Source of the DNA: Saprospiraceae bacterium
Lineage (GTDB): Bacteria; Bacteroidota; Bacteroidia; Chitinophagales; Saprospiraceae
Assembly (NCBI GenBank): GCA_014379665.1
Contig: JACMLK010000370.1
Coordinates: forward strand, 1 to 6,793
Reading direction: 5' to 3'
DNA: 6,793 nt
The position numbers and the translations under genes are program-made. The notes below the pieces were generated by a model. The model had not been told where the DNA came from. It searched no databases and was given only the letters and a program-made list of their open reading frames with translations. Position 1 is the first letter of the stretch. Every line of letters starts with the position of its first letter. This document shows positions 1-6,200 of this stretch, one piece after another.

Positions 1-1
1 T

Positions 2-295
2 ATTATCTCTTTTCCGATTGAGATTATCTCTTTTCCGATTGAGATTATCTCTTTTTGAACATAGATTATCTCTTTTTGAATATAGATTATCTCTTTTTCG
101 ATATTGATTATCTCTTTTTGGATATAGATTATCTCTTTTTGAATATAGGTTATCTCTTTTTGGATATAGATTATCTCTTTTTGTATATAGATTATCTCCT
201 TTTGAACATAGATTATCTCTTTTCCGATTGAGATTATCTCCTTTTCGATATTGATTATCTCCTTTTCGATATAGATTATCTCTTTTTCGATGAAG
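2..295. repeat. 21-bp tandem repeat array, 14 contiguous units
   Basis: Fourteen head-to-tail units of exactly 21 bp, with no gap or length change. The consensus is ATTATCTCTTTTT followed by GAATATAG or a close variant. ATTATCTC is almost invariant; the second half varies in GAACATAG, GAATATAG, CGATATTG, GGATATAG and CCGATTGAG types. Each unit carries a run of 4-5 T at the same place, so T-tracts recur every two helical turns. The array reaches the left edge and probably continues outside. There are no unique spacers, so it is not a CRISPR array. One minus-strand frame has no stop through all units, which is expected for any unit whose length divides by three. I see no start codon for it. Confidence 0.95.
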
Positions 296-468
296 GAAAT
301 CTCCTAATGGATAATCAACATCAGATAGCAGTGAATAATAACCTGTAAGCGATATAGCATATTTGATATTTGATATAGCTTATCTGATCTTTGATATAGA
401 TTATCTCATTTTGGATATAGCTTATCTCCTTTTGGATGAAGGAAATCTCCAAATGGATACCTTAAAAG
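296..468. repeat. Degenerate part of the 21-bp repeat region
   Basis: Units continue with the same 21-bp spacing but much more divergence. 296-357 is barely recognisable (it contains ATCAGATAGCAGTG), and one base of phase is lost here. 358-462 contains five clearer units ending in GATATAG or GATGAAG, such as 379-399 and 400-420. At 461-475 the sequence turns into AAAAGAGATAAT, the exact reverse complement of the unit core ATTATCTCTTTT, marking a switch of orientation. A 109-codon plus-strand reading frame starts at 363 and runs through this and the next block to 692. I treat it as a by-product of the repeats. Confidence 0.75.
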
Positions 469-615
469 AGATAATGATTGATCATAATCAGATAATGATT
501 GATGATAATCAGATAGTGATTGATAAGAATCAGATACTAGTTGATCAGAATCAGGTAATGACTTATAAGAATCAGGTAATGATTGATAACAATCAGATAA
601 TGATTGATCATAAAC
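469..615. repeat. Opposite-orientation 21-bp repeat block, 7 units
   Basis: Seven contiguous 21-bp units of the type AGATAATGATTGATCATAATC; the last ends in CATAAAC. They share the period and the GATAAT core with the flanking array, but in reverse-complement orientation, so the region as a whole forms a long imperfect inverted repeat. In the plus frame beginning at 474 the units would read M-I-D-x-N-Q-I heptads. Differences between units fall mostly at first codon positions and change residues, while third positions are almost fixed. That is not the pattern of protein-level constraint. Confidence 0.85.
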
Positions 616-651
616 CCATTTCCGATGTCAATTATCAGATATTTGTTACAG

Positions 652-838
652 CATATCTCCTTTTGTATATAGCATATCTCTTTTTAATATAGAAATTTCC
701 TTTTGGAGAGTCGCCCACCTCCTGTATGGATACCCCTACCTGATTTTGGTTAGATAAAATCTCTTTTTCGATGAAGGAAATCTCCTTTTGGATACAGATT
801 ATCTCCTTTTGAATATAGATTATCTCTTTTTTGAGTAG
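652..838. repeat. Right end of the 21-bp repeat region, interrupted
   Basis: Units return to the first orientation at 652-672 and 673-692, decay around 693-755 (a GC-richer insert with CGCCCACCTCCTG), and resume at 756-776, 777-797, 798-818 and 819-838. The stretch 616-651 between this and the inverted block is repeat-like but too diverged to divide into units. After 838 the periodicity stops and ordinary intergenic sequence begins. Confidence 0.8.
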
Positions 839-983
839 AAATATCTTAAAATGATGACTCAGTTACTATAAACGTTGACTCATTTTTGTGATTTTCAGTT
901 AACCCTATTTAACGTTAGTACATGGTACAGTTTAAAAGATGTATGGCAACATTTGACAACTACTTTATGTCATACTTATTGAG

Positions 984-1014
984 TTGAAATACTTAACTTT
1001 TCTAAGTATATTTG
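984..1014 (+). promoter_or_regulatory. Bacteroidota-type promoter of the antitoxin gene
   Basis: TTG at 984-986 and TATATTTG at 1007-1014 are separated by 20 bp. The second box is a full match to the Bacteroidota -7 consensus TAnnTTTG. The predicted start of transcription is around 1020, leaving a leader of under 20 nt before the ATG at 1038. A short inverted repeat, ACTTA (991-995) and TAAGT (1003-1007), sits between the two boxes where a repressor would block them. In type II toxin-antitoxin loci the antitoxin commonly represses its own promoter, so this is a candidate operator, by inference only. Confidence 0.65.
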
Positions 1015-1037
1015 CAGTCTAATTTTTACTGGATTCT

Positions 1038-1283
1038 ATGAAATCAATTGATATTAATACAACACTCATAGACGGCTATTTACGATTGCTGGACAATTTA
1101 AGTCCAAGCAATAAACTTGACCTTATTTCAAAACTAACATTATCTGTTAAAGCTGACATTAAGGACAGGAAAAAATCTTTTTATAAATCGTTTGGTGCCT
1201 GGGAGTCTAAACAATCAGCTGATGAAATTATTAATGACATCCGGAGTAGCAGGACATTTAACCGGAAAACTGAAAAGTTTTGA
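1038..1283 (+). CDS. Antitoxin-like protein of a PIN-toxin (VapBC-type) locus
   Basis: An 81-residue cytoplasmic protein with no signal peptide. The N-terminal part (residues 10-45) looks helical. The C-terminal tail has FGAWE at 52-56 followed by SADEIINDIRSSRTFNR at 60-76. From memory, a tail of this kind (FG-W, then an acidic helix, then SRTFNR) is common in small Bacteroidota genes that directly precede VapC-type PIN ribonucleases, where the tail wraps the toxin and inhibits it. Supporting context: its stop codon overlaps what reads as the first codons of a PIN toxin, and a strong promoter lies just upstream. The start is the first ATG after that promoter; no Shine-Dalgarno is seen. The gene looks intact while its toxin does not, so it may be an orphan antitoxin. 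The family name cannot be fixed without a search. Confidence 0.7.
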   Translation: MKSIDINTTLIDGYLRLLDNLSPSNKLDLISKLTLSVKADIKDRKKSFYKSFGAWESKQSADEIINDIRSSRTFNRKTEKF

Positions 1284-1340
1284 TTAAATATCTCCTTGAC
1301 ACTGATTGATAATACAGTCAATTATTTTTAATTGGGAAAA
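1280..1340 (+). pseudogene. Broken start of a PIN-domain (VapC-like) toxin
   Basis: Overlapping the antitoxin stop, TTG at 1280 opens a frame reading (M/L)IKYLLDTD, then a stop at 1307. PIN toxins typically begin with this strand and the first catalytic Asp (here the D of LLDT, codon 1298-1300). If the seven bases GATTGAT at 1304-1310 are skipped, the frame continues as LLDTNTVNYF, an almost canonical PIN N-terminus. A further stop at 1329-1331 would need one more base to give YFLIGK. Beyond about 1340 I cannot recognise PIN sequence, and the later acidic residues of the active site are absent. The toxin therefore looks both frameshifted and truncated. The homology call rests on about 15 residues, but its position directly after an antitoxin-like gene supports it strongly. 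Confidence 0.6.
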
Positions 1341-1391
1341 GCATGACTATGGCGACCAAGTTTTAGTCCGCACAAATAATAAATCTGATAC

Positions 1392-1550
1392 ATGACTACA
1401 GAAGAATTACTAGATTTCATAAAAACCAATATTCCTAACCATACAAAATTTCAAAAACGTTTTATAGTTCTGCTAAGGTCGGGATTTATTTTGATAACTG
1501 TCAGGATTCACCACATAGTAAAACCTGACAGCTTTCAAAAAATCATTTAA
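1392..1550 (+). pseudogene. 52-codon ORF, possible toxin C-terminal remnant
   Basis: An ATG-started frame encodes 52 residues beginning MTTEELLDFIKTNI, with a hydrophobic strand-like segment RFIVLLRSGFILIT near residues 23-36 and an unconvincing tail. Upstream, in a different frame (1309-1395), the sequence reads HDYGDQVLVRTNNKSDT before stopping in an ATGA overlap with this ORF. Joined by a -1 shift, the two pieces faintly resemble the end of DUF5615-type PIN-like toxins, where a DxDFG-type motif is followed by a strand, an STEEL-type helix and a final strand. That is pattern recognition only. The stretch could equally be non-coding sequence left by decay of the locus. The last third overlaps an inverted repeat, so the original stop may have been lost. 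Confidence 0.25.
1498..1531. terminator. Inverted repeat, candidate terminator between convergent genes
   Basis: CTGTCAGG at 1498-1505 and CCTGACAG at 1524-1531 form a perfect 8-bp stem with an 18-nt loop. It lies 23 bp past the end of the minus-strand secreted-protein gene and at the tail of the plus-strand toxin-antitoxin remnant, as expected of a shared terminator. The loop is long and neither side has a strong uninterrupted T-run, so intrinsic termination would be weak. Confidence 0.35.
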
Positions 1551-1553
1551 CTA

Positions 1554-2351
1554 TTAATCGGTGATATCAACCAATTCCCAAAGCTCTTGCGATACCAAAT
1601 CTCTAAGCTGATTCAACTTAGTGCTTAAATTATTGATATCATCCTTAGGATATATCTTTTTGTACTCATCCGCCATACCCGTTTTACCGCTTGCCCATGA
1701 CAATGCCTGGTCCAAGGTAGCGAAGCTAAAACTAACCGTATAGTCACTTTCGCCACCAATATTGGTTGCGTAGGTGCGCTTCCATACATTAAATCCTTTT
1801 AGTTCGCCTGCTTTTATACACTCTTCAATCACTGGCTTTAAAGTTTCCAATAGTTTTTCATAGGCATCGTTGCTACCCACTTTGGCATTTACGAGATTTA
1901 GTTGGACGTATTCGCCTGGTAGAATCTTGGATCCTACACCCATTTTATAGGTATAAAGATCGGTAGCTACTACAGACCGTGTATTCCCTAATGAGGTAAG
2001 GAAGTCAGAGACTTCTTTTACACTTAGGTCTCTAACAGGACCATCCCATGTACCTTCTGCTTTCATTTCTTTACCACTAGGAAATACGGAAAGGGTGGCA
2101 TAATTATAATCCATACTGCTACCACGAGGATATGCTCTACGGTATAGTTGCCAGGAAGTGATGGTCTTGTTGGCAACACGTCCATTGGCCAGCTTTTTTG
2201 ATGTCTTCATGTCTATCAAAAAACTCTCTCCCATGTTCGGTAATGTTTTGATAAAATTTACTTCACCGTAAGGGTTTTGTGCATTAGAAACGCTGAAAGA
2301 AAATAATGTAGTTAAGGCAACTACAATGGATGTTAAAAATAATGTCTTCAT
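1554..2351 (-). CDS. Secreted protein of unknown function with two related halves
   Basis: A 265-residue protein. Residues 1-24 are a clear Sec signal peptide (MKT, hydrophobic core, SNA before Gln25), so the mature protein is exported to the periplasm or outside. No lipobox cysteine is present. I do not recognise the family. Residues 29-92 and 146-212 appear to be copies of one fold: a strand (VNFIKT / YVQLNL), a charged helix (about 42-64 / 161-182), a strand with matching ends (SWQLYRRAYP / FNVWKRTYA), and another strand (YNYATLSVF / YTVSFSFAT). Strand-helix-strand-strand order with aromatic strands suggests a tandem ferredoxin-like, dimeric alpha-beta-barrel type of fold; this is inference. 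The gene is 115 bp downstream of the SnoaL-like gene on the same strand but has its own promoter, nearly identical to that gene's. The start at 2351 is fixed by the signal peptide. Confidence 0.85.
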   Translation of the reverse strand: MKTLFLTSIVVALTTLFSFSVSNAQNPYGEVNFIKTLPNMGESFLIDMKTSKKLANGRVANKTITSWQLYRRAYPRGSSMDYNYATLSVFPSGKEMKAEGTWDGPVRDLSVKEVSDFLTSLGNTRSVVATDLYTYKMGVGSKILPGEYVQLNLVNAKVGSNDAYEKLLETLKPVIEECIKAGELKGFNVWKRTYATNIGGESDYTVSFSFATLDQALSWASGKTGMADEYKKIYPKDDINNLSTKLNQLRDLVSQELWELVDITD

Positions 2352-2383
2352 TTCAAAAGATTTTTGTTGGTTAAATAATGATT
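2320..2383 (-). repeat. Duplicated leader and signal-peptide start, copy 1
   Basis: These 64 bases, covering about 30 bp of leader and the first codons of the 265-residue protein gene, match 2972-3035 at 60 of 64 positions without gaps. Most of the leader (2352-2383) is identical except for one base. Confidence 0.9.
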
Positions 2384-2417
2384 GATTATTAAATTAATTT
2401 TTGAATAATTGATACTT

Positions 2418-2425
2418 CAAATTTG
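2418..2425 (-). promoter_or_regulatory. Candidate -7 element of the 265-residue protein gene
   Basis: On the minus strand this reads CAAATTTG, five of the six fixed bases of the Bacteroidota -7 consensus TAnnTTTG. It lies 66 bp before the start codon, almost the same distance as the perfect match upstream of the neighbouring gene, and the surrounding bases also align between the two. No clear -33 TTG is visible at the usual distance. Confidence 0.45.
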
Positions 2426-2466
2426 TTGATAAGATTAGTCTCACTCCATATAGATGGAAGCAATTA

Positions 2467-3003
2467 CTACTTAGTTGTTGATTCAGATGGCGTCAGCTTA
2501 AATCCCAATTGTGTGGCCACATATAAATTGTCAAAGTATATAATGCTGCTCATAATTTTACCATCTGCAACTCTGGAAGTGAGTTGAAATGGAAACGTAA
2601 TCGTCTTTCCAGCTTGCGTAAAAGTGTAATTGCCCCATAGAGACACCCATTCGCCTTTGAATACCCCTGACAACACCTTGTGTGTCTGAGTTACAAATGT
2701 AACCTTACGGTCCGTCTGTGTCTTATAGTTCGCCTGCCAGTTTGTTAGAGTCTTTTCTACATTGGCAGAATCTATCCTGCTTGGGCCTCTACCGATATAA
2801 TTAGGGTCCATGAGTGATTTGGCTTTATCCAGATCTCCCGATACCAGGCTTTTAACAAAATCACCGACTATTTTAATATCGGCATCAGCGTTTGGGTTTT
2901 CACCGATCATATCTTTGTAAGCAGGTTGAGTTTGAGATATAATGGTACTAGAAAAAAATAGAGAGAATACCACTACCATGGTTGTTAAAAAAAATGTCTT
3001 CAT
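2467..3003 (-). CDS. Secreted SnoaL-like (NTF2-fold) protein
   Basis: A 178-residue protein with a Sec signal peptide (residues 1-23, cleavage probably at IIS before Gln24). The mature part, residues 42-160, has the outline of an NTF2/SnoaL-like domain: a first helix pair with FVKSLVSGDLDKAKSLMD (49-66) followed by NYIGRGP (68-74), then a helix with WQANYK, and a curved sheet made of VTFVTQTHKVLSG, EWVSLWGNYTF, ITFPFQLTSRV and KIMSSIIYFDNL. The domain serves as an enzyme scaffold or a ligand-binding pocket; nothing here fixes a substrate or a catalytic residue set, so I name only the fold. The length fits the family plus an export signal. The gene heads away from the sensor-kinase gene and shares its leader with the secreted protein downstream. 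The start is fixed by the signal peptide. Confidence 0.8.
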   Translation of the reverse strand: MKTFFLTTMVVVFSLFFSSTIISQTQPAYKDMIGENPNADADIKIVGDFVKSLVSGDLDKAKSLMDPNYIGRGPSRIDSANVEKTLTNWQANYKTQTDRKVTFVTQTHKVLSGVFKGEWVSLWGNYTFTQAGKTITFPFQLTSRVADGKIMSSIIYFDNLYVATQLGFKLTPSESTTK

Positions 3004-3035
3004 TTTAAAAGATTTTTGTTGGTTAAATAATGATT
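2972..3035 (-). repeat. Duplicated leader and signal-peptide start, copy 2
   Basis: Partner of 2320-2383, with 60 of 64 bases identical. It spans the leader and the first codons of the SnoaL-like gene. Similarity resumes further upstream at 3053-3078, after a diverged stretch, and includes the -7 element. Confidence 0.9.
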
Positions 3036-3070
3036 ACTTTTTACGTTTTATATTTGAAAAAATGATACTG

Positions 3071-3078
3071 CAAAGTTA
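3071..3078 (-). promoter_or_regulatory. -7 promoter element of the SnoaL-like gene
   Basis: The minus strand reads TAACTTTG, a full match to TAnnTTTG. It lies 67 bp before the start codon, giving a leader of about 60 nt. The -33 position has no good TTG. The same element in weaker form stands at the same place before the neighbouring gene, which argues that it is functional. Confidence 0.55.
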
Positions 3079-3141
3079 TGGACCAGACCATCAACTGAGC
3101 TATGACCATTCTCGCAAAAAACCAAACATATCTCGCTTTCG

Positions 3142-3180
3142 TACCGTAAATTCTGAGCATATACCGTAAAATCTGCGCAT
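3142..3180 (+). promoter_or_regulatory. 19-bp direct repeat, candidate regulator binding site
   Basis: TACCGTAAATTCTGAGCAT at 3142-3160 is repeated at 3162-3180 with two changes (17 of 19 identical), giving a 20-bp repeat distance, close to two helical turns. The pair ends exactly where the candidate -33 box of the sensor gene begins (3181). Tandem sites touching the -35/-33 region are typical for activators. Candidates include the product of the sensor gene itself or a LytTR-type regulator (the ACCGT start is reminiscent of such sites), but the sequence does not decide this. Confidence 0.55.
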
Positions 3181-3214
3181 TTTGGGTTGTAGCAGTCATT
3201 TAGGATAGCTTTTG
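3181..3214 (+). promoter_or_regulatory. Candidate promoter of the hybrid sensor gene
   Basis: TTTG at 3181-3184, a 21-bp spacer, then TAGCTTTTG at 3206-3214. The second box matches TAnnTTTG with one extra base inside it, so the call is tentative. The predicted transcript start near 3220 leaves a leader of about 30 nt before the ATG at 3253. Confidence 0.35.
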
Positions 3215-3252
3215 TGCCCATACATACATTAAACTTGGTGTATCTTTAGCTC

Positions 3253-6200
3253 ATGATTTTTAACACATCTCATTTCTTATCGTTTACCCATAGGATCACC
3301 ATATGCTGTATGTTGATGAGCAGTGCAGTATTTGGTCAGATAAAATACGAAACCTTGTCCACCGCTCAGGGGCTATCTCAAGGTTATATTTGGGACATCA
3401 TACAATGCAAAGATGGTTTCCTTTGGATGACTACCAAAGCAGGCCTCAATCGATATGACGGGTACTCCTTCAAGGTCTATAGCTACGATGCTTTTGATCC
3501 TTATTCAATCTCAAGCAACACTACCTTATTTCTTTTTGAAGATAAGAAAGGCCGAATTTGGATCGGCAGTGATCATGGGCTCAATATTTTTGACAAGAAA
3601 ACAGAAAGATTTTACAGGCTATATCATGAAACTAAAAAGCCAAATAGCCTGAGCGGCAATCTAGCCGAAGAACAAATTACAGAATTGGCCGATGGTCGTT
3701 TTTTAGTCAATACGTCTCCTAGTGTATTTGATATCATCACCCTGCCTGAAGACTTTTTTGCGCATGAAAAGGGTATAAAAATTGAACATGTCAATAAACC
3801 TAAAAACTCCTTCAACCCTAGTAATTACTACAATGAAGTAATATACACAGATACTAAAAACATAACTTGGTACAAATGTGACTTTAACCTGTACCGCTTT
3901 AATGAAAAAACCAGCCAATTCGAATTACAAAAAGTGAACAACCTGGGTGGCAATCAAATTATAAAAAATGAAGATGGCAGCGTTTGGTTTGGGGATGAAT
4001 TTGTAAGTCTGTTTGACGGGATCAATGCTTTTCCCACCTTTACCAAACCTATGTTTAACGGACATATCGGATATGTTTTAAAGGAAGACAATGGTAGGTT
4101 GTGGCGGGCTAATAGCAATCTTGGATTCCTTGAGATTTTTGATATCTCTACGTGGCAAAAAGGAAAACCACTCGATCCTGAAAAGCACATCATCGCCAAT
4201 GATCATCATGTTTTTGCCAATAAAATATTTAAAGACAGAACCGGATTAGTCTGGTTGGGCCTTAATGGCTTTGGAGTGCGAAAATATTCGTTTGAATCAG
4301 AAAAATTCAACCACATCGCTCCAAATAAAAGTATCAGAAAAATCATTTCAGATCCTCAAAACAACCTTTTTGGGCATGCTTGGTACGGACATTTTAAGAT
4401 AGATACCAAAGGCAATTTGACGGACAATATCCTTGAGTTTAAATACGGCCTGTCTCTGGATTATTTTATATCTAAAGCCGGAGATCTTTGGTTGACAGAA
4501 AAAATAGATGGCTATTCCACTATTGCTTCGATACAACAGATTAACCTCCCCACAAAACAACGCAAGACCTATAAAGTAGATTTCAAAGGCAGTTACAACG
4601 ATTTCCAACATATCATGGAAGATCAAAATGGCCTGCTGTGGATTGGTGGATTGAATGGATTCTATGCTGTATTCGATCCAAAAACCGGTATTTATAAAGA
4701 ATATAATACCAATAAGAATACTCTAATAACAACGCTGTATAATGACCACAACGGTTCAGTATGGATGGGTACTCCCGAAGGATTTGCAAGAATTGATAAT
4801 AAAAATATTCTAACAACGAATCCTACAATCACTTGGTATAGCAATGACCCAAAAAATAAAACATCGCTTAATAATAACAACGTAAGCACCTTTCTGGATG
4901 ACCCTATAGATCATCAATTATTATGGATAGGTACTAAAGGTGGTGGGCTCAATCTCATGGAAAAATCTTCAGGCAAGATCAGACATATTACTGTGAATCA
5001 AGGCTTATGTGACAATACCGTCTATGGCATTTTGGACGATGAAAAAGGCAATATATGGGGAAGTACCAACAATGGTCTTTTCTGTATTTTGAGTAGTGCA
5101 AATCGCAAAGGCAATTTTGAAATCCGGCACTTCACCGAAGCGGCAGGACTACAAGCTGCAGAGTTCAATACAGATGCTTATACTAAGCTGGCTAATGGTC
5201 ACTTAGCGTTCGGTGGTATCAATGGCCTCAATATTTTTGATCCAAAGGAAATATTGATAGATACCATTGTACCCAATGTATTTATTACCAAACTTCTTGT
5301 AGGTAATCAAGTCATAAAACCAAACGACGAGAGTGACATTTTAAGTCATGCCATTGAATTTACAAATGCCATTACCTTAGATCATTATCAAGATGTATTT
5401 ACCCTGGAGTTTTCGTCATTGGATTTCAGAGCGCCTGAGCAGATAAAATACAGGTATCAGTTGACAGGAATTGACAAAGATTGGTTGGAAATTGGCAAAA
5501 GGAGAAGTGTCACTTATTCACATTTGCCATCGGGTACATACACATTCAAAGTACAGGGTAGCAATAGCTTAGGAATATGGAATGATAAGGTTAGAGAATT
5601 AACTATCAAAATCTTGCCCCCTTGGTATGCATCCTGGTATGCTTATTTAATATATGTAATTTTACTTGGTTTAGGTATTCGGGCATATTATAGATACAAA
5701 CTCGAGCAAAACAAAATGGCAACGCAACTACAATTTGAACAAAACGAAAACCATCGGGTCAAAGAACTGGACAAAATCAAAACTGACCTGTATACCAACA
5801 TAACCCATGAATTCAGGACACCACTCACCGTGATCCTGGGAATGGTGCAACAAATAAGGCGATCTGCTGCAGATCACCTGGACAGTGGACTGGATATGAT
5901 CGAACGCAACGGCAACAATCTTCTACGTTTGGTCAATGAAATGTTGGATTTGTCAAAACTCGAAGCAGGTAAAATGGAGTTGAATCTTATCCAGGGAGAT
6001 GTGATTAATTTTATCAGATATATCATAGAATCTTTTCATTCGGTAGCAGAAAGTCAAGATAAAAAAATGCATTATCTCTCCTCTATCGACACGATGTATG
6101 TAAAATATGATGAAGAGAAAATTCGTCAGATAGTATCCAATTTATTATCCAATGCATTGAAATTTACATCTAAAAAAGGGGACATTTATTTATCTATATT

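Noticed and set aside
363..692. 109-codon plus-strand ORF with MIDxNQI heptads
   Set aside because: It lies wholly in the 21-bp repeat region, spans units of both orientations, and the differences between units are mostly residue-changing first-position changes. This fits translation of repeats, not a conserved protein.
1..838. CRISPR array
   Set aside because: The whole 21-bp unit is repeated head to tail. There are no distinct unique spacers, and no cas-like genes are in the window.
918..928. GTAC-ATG-GTAC palindrome as an operator
   Set aside because: It is very short, built from self-complementary tetramers, and about 55 bp upstream of the promoter boxes with no second copy.
2445..2458. 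TCCAT-atag-ATGGA hairpin after the SnoaL-like gene as terminator
   Set aside because: The stem is only 5 bp, AT-rich, and has no following T-run on the minus strand.
2942..3169. 75-codon plus-strand ORF overlapping the start of the SnoaL-like gene
   Set aside because: It runs antisense through a signal-peptide coding region and across a promoter and direct repeat. Its protein has no domain-like pattern.
3241..3248. TATCTTTA as a -7 element for the sensor gene
   Set aside because: It would place the transcript start almost on the ATG and has no -33 partner at the right distance.
3624..4889. Several minus-strand ORFs of 63-92 codons
   Set aside because: All are antisense shadows of the long sensor-kinase gene, whose plus frame has clear domain motifs throughout.
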